A DNA stretch of 64,000 nucleotides from Pukyongiella litopenaei (GTDB taxonomy: Bacteria; Pseudomonadota; Alphaproteobacteria; Rhodobacterales; Rhodobacteraceae), in NCBI RefSeq assembly GCF_003008555.2, contig NZ_CP027665.1:434001-498000 (forward strand). Direction: 5' to 3'. Positions within the stretch are counted from its first letter, which is position 1, and each line of letters opens with the position of its first letter. The notes below the pieces were generated by a model. It worked only from the letters and a program-made list of their open reading frames with translations, was not told the origin of the DNA and did no database searches. The position numbers and the translations under genes are program-made. This document shows positions 8,502 to 17,375 of the stretch, in pieces.

Positions 8502-9647
8502 ATGGAATGGAAGATCAAGACGGGACTGACCCGGCGCCAGCTTCTTCAGGTGACCGCGGGCGGTGTGATCGTGTCGGGGCTCGGGGCGACGCGCGGGCTG
8601 GCCGAGCCCTATGACGGCGCCTTCACCTGGATTTCGCCACGCGGCACGCTCGAAGTGCTGGACGACTATCCTTTCTGGATCGGCAAGAAGATGGGCTATT
8701 TCGACGGGCTCGATGTCGAGATGCAGCCCGGCCCCTCGGACGGCACCGCGACGGTGAAATTCGTCGATGTCGGACAGGCCGACATGGGGTTCCCGAGCCC
8801 CGGCGTGTTCTCGTTTGCCATCGAAAACGGAATGAACCTGAAATCGGCCTTTCACATGGGCGCGCTCGACACGTTCAGCCTCGCCTTCCGCAAGGGCGAA
8901 GGGCCGTCCGACCTGAAGGGAATCGAGGGCAAGACGATCCTGCTCGGCTCGGCGGCATGGCAACCGATCGTCGATCCGTTGCTCGCCGCTCAGGGCGTCG
9001 ACATCTCGACCATCAACTATGTCGAGGCCGGCTGGCCGACATGGGGGACGGCGCTGGCCGCGGGACAGGGCGACGCGGCCCTGTCCTGGGAAGGGCTGCG
9101 GGCCGAATGGATCTCGACCGGGCTCGAGTTCGAATACTGGCTCGGGGTCCAGAATTCGCCGCTGCCGGCCAACACCTTCGTGGTCCGTGCCGGGGATCTC
9201 GACGATCCCGACCGCAAGGCGTTTCTCGAGCAGTATCTGCGCGGCTGGGCCAAGGGGCTGGAATTCGCGGAACACAATCCTGCCGCCGCCGTGCAGGCGG
9301 TGTTCGAACAGTTCCCGACCCTCGCCTCGAATCTCGGGCCGCAGCTGGGCCTGATGTCGATCATCCAGCAGATGAACGTGTTCCGGGGCGACATGTCCAA
9401 ACGCGAAGGCTGGGGCTGGCATGACATGGCGAGCTGGCAGAAGTTCTTCGACCTCTCCGCCGAGATCGGCCAGAATTCGAACCCGATCCAGGCCGCCGAT
9501 GTCTGCTCGAACGACCTGATCGCCGCGGCGAACGATTTCGACATTGACGCGGTCAAGGCCGATGCGGCCGGGGCCGAGGTCAGCGAGGATCTCGCCGCCG
9601 TGGATGTCGAGGCCATCCGCAATTCGATGTTCGATCAGGCGATCTGA
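8502..9647 (+). CDS. ABC importer substrate-binding protein (NMT1/ThiY-like) with twin-arginine signal
   Basis: 381 residues. The N-terminus has a Tat-like TRRQLL motif (about 10-15) followed by a hydrophobic stretch and a GLA-E cleavage-like site near 34, so export to the periplasm is expected. The rest has the look of the NMT1/SsuA periplasmic fold, with a GQADMGFPSPGVF hinge region typical of NitT/TauT binding proteins. GGGAG lies upstream of the ATG. A strong hairpin follows the stop codon, as is common after binding-protein genes that need more transcript than their partners. The ligand is unknown. Confidence 0.88.
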   Translation: MEWKIKTGLTRRQLLQVTAGGVIVSGLGATRGLAEPYDGAFTWISPRGTLEVLDDYPFWIGKKMGYFDGLDVEMQPGPSDGTATVKFVDVGQADMGFPSPGVFSFAIENGMNLKSAFHMGALDTFSLAFRKGEGPSDLKGIEGKTILLGSAAWQPIVDPLLAAQGVDISTINYVEAGWPTWGTALAAGQGDAALSWEGLRAEWISTGLEFEYWLGVQNSPLPANTFVVRAGDLDDPDRKAFLEQYLRGWAKGLEFAEHNPAAAVQAVFEQFPTLASNLGPQLGLMSIIQQMNVFRGDMSKREGWGWHDMASWQKFFDLSAEIGQNSNPIQAADVCSNDLIAAANDFDIDAVKADAAGAEVSEDLAAVDVEAIRNSMFDQAI

Positions 9648-9656
9648 ACCTTGCGC

Positions 9657-9680
9657 CCGGGCGGCCCGCGAGCCGCCCGG
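9657..9680 (+). terminator. Intercistronic hairpin after the binding-protein gene
   Basis: A perfect 9-bp stem (CCGGGCGGC / GCCGCCCGG) with a 6-nt loop starts 9 nt after the stop codon. It has no T-tract. It more likely stabilises upstream mRNA or attenuates than terminates fully, because the next gene follows in the same operon. Confidence 0.5.
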
Positions 9681-9709
9681 ACCGGCAACCACAGGGGGGA
9701 GAACCGGAA

Positions 9710-10792
9710 ATGAGCGACCCAATACGCATTCTCGTCGTCGGGCTGGGCAACATGGGCGCATCCCACGCCAGCGCCTATCACCGGATGGACGGGTTCGAAA
9801 TCGTCGGCCTGTGTTCGCGCACCATCAAGTCCAGGGAGATCCCGGAGGACCTCTCCGGCTATCCGTTGTTCGAGGATTACGAGGCGGCGCTGGCCGAGCT
9901 GAAACCCGATGCGGTTTCGATCAACACCTGGCCGAACACCCATGCCGACTATGCCATCAAGGCGATGGACGCCGGCGCGCATGTGTTCATGGAAAAACCC
10001 ATCGGCACCTCCAACCAGGAAGCCGAGGCCGTCGTCGCCAAGGCCCGCGAGAAGAATCGCAAGCTGGTGCTGGGCTATATCCTTCGGGTGCATCCGTCCT
10101 GGATTAAATTCGTCGAGCTGGGCAAGACGCTGGGCAAGCCGCTGGTGATGCGGCTGAACCTGAACCAGCAATCGTCCGGCGATGCCTGGATGTGGCACAA
10201 GAACCTGATCGACAGCCTGATCCCGATCGTCGATTGCGGCGTGCATTATGTCGACGTGATGTGCCAGCTGACCGAGGCCAGACCGGTAAGGGTGCATGGC
10301 ATCGGCGCGGCGCTCTGGGCCGAGGCGGACAAGCAGAATTACGGGCACCTGCATGTCACCTTCGATGACGGATCGGTGGGCTGGTACGAGGCGGGCTGGG
10401 GCCCGATGATGTCGGAAACCGCCTTTTTCGTGAAGGATATCGTCGGGCCCAAAGGGTCGGTATCGCTGGTGCCGAATGACGAGGCCCGCCACGATGCCGA
10501 GGAACTGTCCGACAGCGCCGATATCGACAAGCACACGAAAACCGACGCGATCCGCTATCACCATGCCGAGGTCGGGCCGGACAAGAATTTCGTCAAACCC
10601 GATGATCTGATGTCGATGGAGGACGAACCCGACCACCAGGACCTGTGCGACCGCGAACAGGCGTTTTTCCTGCGTGCGATCCGCGAGGATCTGGACCTGG
10701 ACGAGTCGATGGATGCCGCCGTCAATTCGCTGCGCATCGTGCTCGCCGCGGAACAGAGCATCCAAGAGGAGCGGGCCATCGAGCTCGAGTGA
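9710..10792 (+). CDS. Gfo/Idh/MocA family oxidoreductase
   Basis: A 360-residue NAD(P)-dependent dehydrogenase. The N-terminal Rossmann motif is VGLGNMGASH (about 10-19), the family EKP motif is in FMEKPIG (about 98-104), and a C-terminal Gfo/Idh-type alpha/beta domain follows. GGGGGAG precedes the ATG. Members oxidise sugars, inositols or other polyols. Here it is embedded between an importer and two amide hydrolases. The next ATG is 4 nt after its stop, which suggests translational coupling to the amidase. Confidence 0.9.
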   Translation: MSDPIRILVVGLGNMGASHASAYHRMDGFEIVGLCSRTIKSREIPEDLSGYPLFEDYEAALAELKPDAVSINTWPNTHADYAIKAMDAGAHVFMEKPIGTSNQEAEAVVAKAREKNRKLVLGYILRVHPSWIKFVELGKTLGKPLVMRLNLNQQSSGDAWMWHKNLIDSLIPIVDCGVHYVDVMCQLTEARPVRVHGIGAALWAEADKQNYGHLHVTFDDGSVGWYEAGWGPMMSETAFFVKDIVGPKGSVSLVPNDEARHDAEELSDSADIDKHTKTDAIRYHHAEVGPDKNFVKPDDLMSMEDEPDHQDLCDREQAFFLRAIREDLDLDESMDAAVNSLRIVLAAEQSIQEERAIELE

Positions 10793-10796
10793 TCCG

Positions 10797-12227
10797 ATGA
10801 CCGACCTTGACAAACTCTATCGCAGCACCGACGCGGTCGGACTGGCGCAGCTCGTGCAGGCCGGGCAGGTCTCGCCGGCCGAGCTGGTCGAAGCGGGCAT
10901 CCGCGCGGTCGAGGCCATGAACCCGGCCCTCAACGCCATCGTCCACAAGCTCTATGTCGACGCCCGGAACGCGGCCGGGTCGGTTGCGCCCGGCGCCAGC
11001 CCGCTGGCGGGCGTGCCGTTCCTGCTGAAGGAACTGGCATCGTCCTGGAAAGGCGCGCCGCTGACCAATTCCTCGCGCTTCCTGCAAGGCCAGGTGGCGC
11101 AGGAGGACAGCGTCATCAGCGCCCGGCTGCGCGCGGCGGGCCTGTTGCTGCTGGGCAAATCCAACGCGCCCGAAAACGGCTGGAGCATCACCACCGAGCC
11201 GGTGCTCTACGGCCCGACCGTCAACCCCTGGGACCCGGCGCGGACCGCGGGCGGGTCGAGCGGCGGCACCGCCGTCGCAGTGGCGACCGGCATGATCCCC
11301 ATCGCCGAGGCCAGCGACGGGGCCGGGTCGATCCGTGTGCCCGCGTCCTGCTGCGGCGTGGTCGGCCTGAAACCATCGCGCGGGCGGGTGACGCTCGCCC
11401 CCTTTGCCGATTACTGGGCCGGCGGCGCCTATTTCCTCTGCAACTCGCGCACCGTGCGCGACACCGCCGCCTATCTCGACGTGATCGGCGGCGCGATGGC
11501 GGGCGACCCCTACGCGATCGCGATGCCGGGCCAGCCCTATCTCGACACCATCGCACGGCCACCCTCGGCGCTGACCGTCGGTGTCGTCACCGCGTCGCCC
11601 GATGGAAACCCGGTTCACCCCGAGATCGTGGCGCTGATCGAACAGGTCGCCGCTGTTCTCGGCGCGATGGGCCACACGGTGATCGAACACGAGATGGGCC
11701 ATGACGCGGCGGCGGCGTGGAAAACCTATACCGACATGACCTGTGTCGAAACCGCGGCCATGTTCGCGTTTCTCGAAACCGTCGTCGGGCACCCGGTCAC
11801 GCCGGAGGAGGTCGAGCCGGTCACATGGGCGATCATCGAACGGGGCCGCAATACATCCGCGATCGACCATGCCGGGCGGATCGAGGCGGTGCGCCAGATC
11901 GGTCGCGGCGTGGCCCAGGATCTGGACCGGTTCGACATAACGATCACGCCGGTTCTGACCCAGCCGCCGCGCCCGGTCGGCTATTACGACATGAGCCTGT
12001 CCGATCTCGACACCTACAACGCGCTCTGGAGCGACAGCGTGTTCATGTCGCCGTTCAACATGTCGGGCCAGCCGGCGATCTCGCTGCCACTCGGCATGGC
12101 CGCTGGCCTGCCCGCCGGGGTCCAGTTCGTGGCCCGGATGGGCGACGAGGCCCGGCTGCTCGCGCTGTCGGCGGCGCTTGAACAGGCGATGCCGTGGTCG
12201 GACCGGCGCCCGCCGTCGGCAACCTGA
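10797..12227 (+). CDS. Amidase signature family hydrolase
   Basis: 476 residues. The Ser-cisSer-Lys triad is visible: K78 (FLLKEL), the cis-Ser in AGGSSGG (S154/S155), and the nucleophile S178 in DGAGSIR. These enzymes hydrolyse amides or ureido bonds and release ammonia or amines in the cytoplasm. Longer upstream frames overlap the preceding gene and are not needed, since the ATG at 10797 sits 4 nt behind the previous stop. It probably deamidates the imported substrate or a product of it. Confidence 0.9.
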   Translation: MTDLDKLYRSTDAVGLAQLVQAGQVSPAELVEAGIRAVEAMNPALNAIVHKLYVDARNAAGSVAPGASPLAGVPFLLKELASSWKGAPLTNSSRFLQGQVAQEDSVISARLRAAGLLLLGKSNAPENGWSITTEPVLYGPTVNPWDPARTAGGSSGGTAVAVATGMIPIAEASDGAGSIRVPASCCGVVGLKPSRGRVTLAPFADYWAGGAYFLCNSRTVRDTAAYLDVIGGAMAGDPYAIAMPGQPYLDTIARPPSALTVGVVTASPDGNPVHPEIVALIEQVAAVLGAMGHTVIEHEMGHDAAAAWKTYTDMTCVETAAMFAFLETVVGHPVTPEEVEPVTWAIIERGRNTSAIDHAGRIEAVRQIGRGVAQDLDRFDITITPVLTQPPRPVGYYDMSLSDLDTYNALWSDSVFMSPFNMSGQPAISLPLGMAAGLPAGVQFVARMGDEARLLALSAALEQAMPWSDRRPPSAT

Positions 12228-12240
12228 GGAGGCCCGCGCC

Positions 12241-13374
12241 ATGACCCACGCGCTGGTTCTGAGCGGAGGACGGGTCATCGACCCGGCCTCCGGGCTCGAC
12301 CGTGTCACCGATGTCGGGTTCGACGGGAACCGCGTGGCGGCCATCGGCGACGGGCTGACCGGAACCGAAACGCGCGATGTATCAGGCGCCATCGTCACGC
12401 CGGGGCTGATCGACCTGCACACCCATGTCTATTGGGGCGGCACCTCGCTGAGCGTCGAGGCGGACAGCTATGCCCGTCGCTGCGCCGCGACGACGCTGGT
12501 CGATGCCGGCAGCGCCGGGCCGGGCAATTTCGCGGGTTTCCGGCGCCATGTGATCGAACCTGCCGAGGTGCGTATCCTTGGGTATATCCACATCTCCTTT
12601 GCCGGGATCTTTGCCTTTTCGCCCACCGTCATGGTCGGCGAAAGCCAGGACATGCGGCTGATGGCGACCCGCGAAGCGGCCGAGGTCGCCGCCGCGAATG
12701 CCGACCGGATCGTCGGGCTGAAGGTGCGTGTCGGCCGCCATACCAGCGGCGCCAACGGCATCAGGCCGCTGCAACTCGCGCTCGAGATTGCCGGGGAGTC
12801 CGGCCTGCCGATCATGGCGCATATCGACGAACCGGATCCACTCTACGAGGACGTGGTGGACCTGCTGCGTCCGGGCGATGTTCTCACCCATTGTTTCCGG
12901 CCGGCACCCAACGCGCCGGTCGACGATGCCGGCCGGGTCAAACCCGCGCTGCTGAAGGCGCGGGACCGGGGTGTCCTGTTCGATATCGGCCACGGGATGG
13001 GCGCGTTCTGCTGGGATGCGGCGCGCGCCGCGATGAAGGCCGGGTTCCCACCCGACACGATTTCCTCGGACGTGCATGTGCTGTGCATCGACGGCCCGGC
13101 CTGGCACCTGTTGCGGACGATGAACAAGCTGCTGGCGCTGGGCATGCCCCTGACCGACGTGATCCGCGCCTCGACCCTGACGCCGGCCCGCGCGATCCGG
13201 CGCGGCGACCTGGGTATGCTGGCGCCCGGCGGCCCGGCAGAGGCGTCGGTCTTCCGCATCCTCGACGAGCCGGTCGAGCTCGAGGATGTCAGGGGACAAA
13301 CGCTGACATTCAACCGGCGGGTGGTTGCCGAGGGCCGGGTTCTGGGCGGCCGCTACGAGGACCTGTCGCCGTGA
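12241..13374 (+). CDS. Metal-dependent amidohydrolase (dihydroorotase/deacetylase-like)
   Basis: 377 residues, with GAGGAGG about 8 nt before the ATG at 12241. It has the amidohydrolase binuclear set: H60 and H62 (DLHTH), the carboxylated-lysine candidate K161 (VGLKVRVG), H194 (MAHIDEP), H217 (THCFR) and an Asp in SSDVH near 277. This resembles the EF_0837/Atu3266 amidohydrolase/deacetylase branch, which cleaves cyclic amides or esters. With the adjacent amidase it suggests ring opening followed by hydrolysis of an amide. The last codons overlap the GTG start of the next gene. Confidence 0.88.
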   Translation: MTHALVLSGGRVIDPASGLDRVTDVGFDGNRVAAIGDGLTGTETRDVSGAIVTPGLIDLHTHVYWGGTSLSVEADSYARRCAATTLVDAGSAGPGNFAGFRRHVIEPAEVRILGYIHISFAGIFAFSPTVMVGESQDMRLMATREAAEVAAANADRIVGLKVRVGRHTSGANGIRPLQLALEIAGESGLPIMAHIDEPDPLYEDVVDLLRPGDVLTHCFRPAPNAPVDDAGRVKPALLKARDRGVLFDIGHGMGAFCWDAARAAMKAGFPPDTISSDVHVLCIDGPAWHLLRTMNKLLALGMPLTDVIRASTLTPARAIRRGDLGMLAPGGPAEASVFRILDEPVELEDVRGQTLTFNRRVVAEGRVLGGRYEDLSP

Positions 13375-14546
13375 GGGACATCTCGGTCTGGGCCTATCCG
13401 TGGGATCTGCACGATATCGGGCTGGAGGCCGCGCTGGACCGTCTCGCGGCGCAGGGCGTGAACACGATCAGCCTGGCGAGTTCCTATCACGCCGGCCGGT
13501 TCCTGCAGCCGGGCAACCCGCGCCGCCGCATCTGGTATCCGCAGGACGGCACCGTCTATTACGAGATCGACCCGGCGCGCTGGACCGACGCCGAGATCGC
13601 GCCCCTGCAGGCCGAGATCGTTTCGACCGAGGGCGACTACCTGGCGCAACTGATCGACCGGCGGGCCCGGGGCGGGCCAGCGGTGTCCTGCTGGACCGTG
13701 TGCCTGCACAATACGCGGCTGGGCATGGCGCATCCCGATCATGTGGTTCGCACCGCCCATGGCGACCCGCAATATTACGGGCTGTGCCCGTCCAGCCCCG
13801 CCGCGCGGGCCTATGTGACCGGCCTCGTTGCCGAGATCAGCCACCGCTACCGCCCGGACCGGATCGAACTGGAAAGCCCCGATTTCATGGGGTTCGACCA
13901 CGGGTTTCACCACGAAAAGGACGGGCTGGGGCTGCTGGACGAAGACAGGTTCCTGCTGGGCGTCTGTTTCTGCGACCACTGCATGAACCGGGCGCGGCGG
14001 GCCGGTGTTCCCGCCGATGCGGCACGCGATACGGTTCGGCGTCTGCTCGATGCGGCCTTTGCCCGCGAATTGCCAAAGGCGGCCTTTCCCGGCTTTCCCG
14101 GCACCGGCCTGCGGGCCTTTGCCAACCAGCCGGATCTCGCGGCCTATCTCGGGTGGCGGTCCGAACCGGTCACATCGCTCATTGGCGAGATCCGGCAGGC
14201 GGCCCATGCGGATACGCGGGTCCTGCTGATCGATTTCGAGGGCAGCTGGTGGGGCGGCATCGACCTGCCCGCCATCGCGCCGCATTGCGATGGCGTCGTT
14301 CATTGCGCCTATGCCACGGCGGTCGACCGGATCGGCCCGGCCCTGAAATCGGCGCGCGACACGCTCGGCCCCGACAGGACGATCGTCGCCGGGTTCCAGT
14401 TGTTCCATCCCGAGGTATCGGGCCGCGACGACCTGAAGCAACGGGTGCAGGCGGCGTTTCCGTGTGCCGATGGCATCAATTTCTACAATCTCGGCCTCGT
14501 CCCGCCGTCACGGCTCGACTGGATCGCGCAGGCCCTGCACGGCTGA
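13371..14546 (+). CDS. Conserved-looking protein of unknown function, probable (beta/alpha) barrel hydrolase-like
   Basis: 391 residues starting at a GTG that overlaps the previous TGA (GTGA). Upstream in-frame sequence is only shadow of the amidohydrolase. There is no signal peptide. The start (VWAYPWDLHDIG, GVNTISLASSYH) and ELESPDFMGFDHG, CFCDHC and VLLIDFEG segments alternate like strands and helices of a TIM barrel. Acidic residues sit at strand ends, as in glycoside-hydrolase-like proteins. The CxCxxC cluster may bind a metal. I do not recognise a named family. The translational overlap ties it tightly to the catabolic operon, so it probably acts on the same compound or a glycosylated form of it. 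Confidence 0.75.
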   Translation: MRDISVWAYPWDLHDIGLEAALDRLAAQGVNTISLASSYHAGRFLQPGNPRRRIWYPQDGTVYYEIDPARWTDAEIAPLQAEIVSTEGDYLAQLIDRRARGGPAVSCWTVCLHNTRLGMAHPDHVVRTAHGDPQYYGLCPSSPAARAYVTGLVAEISHRYRPDRIELESPDFMGFDHGFHHEKDGLGLLDEDRFLLGVCFCDHCMNRARRAGVPADAARDTVRRLLDAAFARELPKAAFPGFPGTGLRAFANQPDLAAYLGWRSEPVTSLIGEIRQAAHADTRVLLIDFEGSWWGGIDLPAIAPHCDGVVHCAYATAVDRIGPALKSARDTLGPDRTIVAGFQLFHPEVSGRDDLKQRVQAAFPCADGINFYNLGLVPPSRLDWIAQALHG

Positions 14547-14609
14547 CAGTTCGACCGCACCGCCGGGGCGGATACGGGCGGGGCGATCAATCGCACGGCC
14601 CCAAATGCA

Positions 14610-14641
14610 ATGCGCCCGGTCCATGTCCGGACCGGGCGCAT
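14610..14641. terminator. Bidirectional hairpin between convergent operons
   Basis: A perfect 13-bp inverted repeat (ATGCGCCCGGTCC and its complement) with a 6-nt loop lies between the end of the catabolic operon and the end of the sulfatase gene. T-tracts are weak on both sides. Confidence 0.65.
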
Positions 14642-14689
14642 CACCTTGGTTTGCCGTCAGACCGGCGTCAGGTCGATGTCAGATCGCCG

Positions 14690-16309
14690 TCAGTCGCCAA
14701 TCGGCGAGGTCATCTTTTCCATCACATGGTCGAGGCTGAACGAGGCAGCCTCCTGACGTGGCGGATACTCGCGGAAGGTTTCGAGGAACTTGGCCACATA
14801 GGCCTGCGCCGGCACCAGCAGGTAGGCGCGGTCCATCATCCAGTCGTAATAGGTGTTGGACGTCCGGTAGCTGCGTTCGTAGGGGTCGCGACGCAGGTTG
14901 AAGATCAGCGGCACGCGAAGCACCGTGAACGGCTCGATCCAGGCGCGCAGCGTGCCCCATGCCTTCTGCTCCATGAAGACCATCTTCCATTCGTCATAGC
15001 GCAGGGCCGCCAGGTCACCGTCATCGGTGAAATAGAAGATCTCCTTGCGCGGGCTCTTGTCGGTCTCGCCGGTCAGCATCGGCAGGATGTTGTAGCCGTC
15101 GAGATGCACCTTGTAGTCGCGCCCGCCGCCCACTTCGGCCACGGTGATGCCTTCCAGAAGGTCCTCCTTGACGGTCTCGTTACCCGCGGCGGCAAGGAAG
15201 GTCGGCAGCCAGTCCATGTGATGGACGATCTCGTTGCTGACCGAACCCGCTTCGATGTTGCCGGGCCAGCGGACCATGGCCGGAACTCGCCAGCCGCCTT
15301 CCCACATGGTGTTTTTTTCCCCCCAGAACGGGGTCATCGCCGCATCCGGCCACGAGTTCATATGCGGGCCGTTGTCGGTCGAATAGAACACGATGGTGTT
15401 GTCGGCGATCCCCAGTTCGTCGATCTTGTCGAGGATCTGGCCGATATGGGAGTCATGCAGGATCATGCCGGCCTGGTATTCGTCCACATGATGCCCGGCG
15501 ATCTCGTCGGCCCGTGCGCGCATCTCGTCGCTCACATGGGTGCGATAATGCATGTGGGTGCCGTTCCACCAGACGAACCAGGGCTTGTCCTCGCCTTCCT
15601 GACGCTCGATGAAATCAAGGGCGGCGGCAACGGTTTCGTCATCGACCGTTTCCATCCGCTTGCGCGTCAGCGGTCCGGTATCCTCGATATTGCCGTCCAC
15701 CGAGGTCTTCAGGACCCCGCGGGGGCCGAACTTCTCGCGGAACGTCTTGCCGTCTTCCATGACCAGGTCGCCCGGATAGTCTTCGTTTTCCGGCTCTTCC
15801 TCGGCGTTCAGGTGATAGAGATTGCCAAAGAACTCGTCGAAACCGTGGTTCGTCGGCAGGTGTTCGTCCCGGTCGCCAAGATGGTTCTTGCCGAACTGGC
15901 CGGTGGCGTAGCCTTCGGCCTTGAGCAACCCGGCGATGGTCGGATCCTCGACCTGCATGCCTTCCTTGGCACCCGGCAGGCCGACCTTGGACAGGCCGGT
16001 CCGGAACACCGACTGCCCCATGATGAAGGAGGAACGTCCCGCGGTGCAGGATTGTTCGCCGTAATAGTCGGTGAAGATCATGCCTTCATCGGCGATCCGG
16101 TCGATATTGGGGGTGCGATACCCCATCAGGCCCATCGTATAGGCAGAGATGTTGGACTGGCCGACATCATCCCCCCAGATCACCAGAATGTTCGGTTTCT
16201 CCTGGTCCTGGGCCAGGGCCGGCATGGCGAGAAATACCGCGGCCGATGCCGCGACGAGACTTCTCAATCCCGGCAGCGAGCGGCGCAATGAATGTGTGAA
16301 GTTCAACAT
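14690..16309 (-). CDS. Periplasmic sulfatase (arylsulfatase-like, formylglycine type)
   Basis: 539 residues with a Sec-type signal peptide (hydrophobic 17-31, ALA-Q cleavage near 33). The calcium-site acidic pair DD lies at 47-48. The sulfatase signature is CTAGR (C88), where Cys is converted to formylglycine. Further metal/substrate residues are in GKNHLGD and STDNGPH. It hydrolyses a sulfate ester in the periplasm. No formylglycine-generating enzyme lies in the window, so maturation must come from elsewhere. It is transcribed alone from the 16.3-16.7 kb spacer. Confidence 0.9.
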   Translation of the reverse strand: MLNFTHSLRRSLPGLRSLVAASAAVFLAMPALAQDQEKPNILVIWGDDVGQSNISAYTMGLMGYRTPNIDRIADEGMIFTDYYGEQSCTAGRSSFIMGQSVFRTGLSKVGLPGAKEGMQVEDPTIAGLLKAEGYATGQFGKNHLGDRDEHLPTNHGFDEFFGNLYHLNAEEEPENEDYPGDLVMEDGKTFREKFGPRGVLKTSVDGNIEDTGPLTRKRMETVDDETVAAALDFIERQEGEDKPWFVWWNGTHMHYRTHVSDEMRARADEIAGHHVDEYQAGMILHDSHIGQILDKIDELGIADNTIVFYSTDNGPHMNSWPDAAMTPFWGEKNTMWEGGWRVPAMVRWPGNIEAGSVSNEIVHHMDWLPTFLAAAGNETVKEDLLEGITVAEVGGGRDYKVHLDGYNILPMLTGETDKSPRKEIFYFTDDGDLAALRYDEWKMVFMEQKAWGTLRAWIEPFTVLRVPLIFNLRRDPYERSYRTSNTYYDWMMDRAYLLVPAQAYVAKFLETFREYPPRQEAASFSLDHVMEKMTSPIGD

Positions 16310-16663
16310 GGAATGCCCCCTATTGGAGTTACTTCGGTTCGATCATGTCCGGCGATCGGTACGTCATTGTCGGCAGCCCGATGGCCGTCTGCTTGTCGAT
16401 AAGTTCCAGCCTCGACGCCTTGACCCTCGTCAGTTCAGGTAGCGCCAACTTCGCAAGTCAGGCGAGTCGTTTCAACCGTTAACACCTCCCCATAGGTTGA
16501 GACACCGATCCAGCAATCAATCGCCGACAGCAAACGGACCGCGAAGAATCGCTTGGCCTTGTGTCTGCGATGGTTACGGTTTTCCATATAACCACCTGAA
16601 TTGGAACTTATAATATTCAGGCGAAATCGCCCGTGCAGGTGCTGGATTACAATCATCTTGAAA
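16310..16663 (-). other. Spacer upstream of the sulfatase with two doubtful small leftward ORFs
   Basis: About 350 bases without a convincing gene. Two short leftward frames could be read. One is a 50-codon ORF from ATG 16587 to 16435, with AGGTGG upstream, rich in basic residues at its N-terminus. The other is a 39-codon frame from TTG 16448 to 16329 that ends in SPDMIEPK. Neither shows a family motif. The spacer turns AT-rich near 16590-16665 and probably carries the sulfatase promoter. Confidence 0.3.
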
Positions 16664-16683
16664 AATACCAACCGGTTGGTATT
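16664..16683. promoter_or_regulatory. TetR operator (perfect 20-bp palindrome)
   Basis: AATACCAACCGGTTGGTATT is a perfect palindrome ending 8 bp before the ATG of the TetR gene. Its core ACCAACCGGTTGGT matches the usual style of TetR/AcrR operators. No clear ribosome site lies between it and the ATG, so it likely overlaps the promoter of a short-leader transcript and mediates autorepression. Confidence 0.8.
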
Positions 16684-16691
16684 ATGGATAC

Positions 16692-17375
16692 ATGCCCAGA
16701 CCGACCAAGCTTGATCCTGAACGGGGCGACGCCCGCACGCGGCTTCTCGAGGCGGCGCGCGATGTGATCAGGGCACAGGGGTTTGCGGCCACGACGCTCG
16801 ACGGTCTCTGTCGTGCGGCCGGCGTGACCAAGGGCGCGTTCTTCCACCATTTCGAGAACAAGGAGGCCCTCGGCGTTGCCGCCGCCGCCCATTGGACCGA
16901 GACGACATCCGCCCTCTTCGCGAACGCGCCCTATCACGATCATGACGACCCGCTCGACCGGCTGGTCGGGTATATCGAGTTTCGCAAATCCATCATCGAC
17001 GGGGAACCCGCCGGGTTCACCTGCCTCGCCGGCACCCTGACCCAGGAGGTGTATGACACACATCCGGCGATCCGCGATGCCTGCGCCGCCAGCATTTTCG
17101 GTCACGCCACGACGCTGGAACCGGATATCGCCGCCGCCATGGCCGCGCGCGGGATCGGCGACGCGGACTGGACCCCCGCCAGCCTCGCCGCCCACACGCA
17201 GGCGGTGCTGCAGGGGGCCTTCATCCTCGCCAAGGCGACCGGCGATCGCGCCATCGCGCGCGACAGCGTCGATCATCTGAAACGGTATGTGCTGCTGCTG
17301 TTCGATGCAGCCCCCCGCGCCGGCGACCCCGGCCCCGGCCCCGGCACCACGAACCGAAGGCTTTCCGATGCATAA
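16692..17375 (+). CDS. TetR/AcrR family transcriptional regulator
   Basis: 227 residues. The TetR N-terminal HTH spans about 14-62 (ATTLDGLCRAAGVTKGAFFHHFENKEAL). The C-terminal ligand domain is helical and ends in a Pro/Gly-rich tail. The last 8 bp overlap the next gene, so it leads a four-gene rightward operon (SRPBCC, VOC, DUF1428). The adjacent 20-bp palindrome implies autoregulation. The ligand is unknown. Confidence 0.92.
   Translation: MPRPTKLDPERGDARTRLLEAARDVIRAQGFAATTLDGLCRAAGVTKGAFFHHFENKEALGVAAAAHWTETTSALFANAPYHDHDDPLDRLVGYIEFRKSIIDGEPAGFTCLAGTLTQEVYDTHPAIRDACAASIFGHATTLEPDIAAAMAARGIGDADWTPASLAAHTQAVLQGAFILAKATGDRAIARDSVDHLKRYVLLLFDAAPRAGDPGPGPGTTNRRLSDA

Noticed and set aside
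13325-16291. 988-codon rightward frame crossing the barrel gene and the sulfatase
   Set aside because: It runs in the wrong frame of one gene and antisense to another, spans a hairpin terminator, and has shadow composition.
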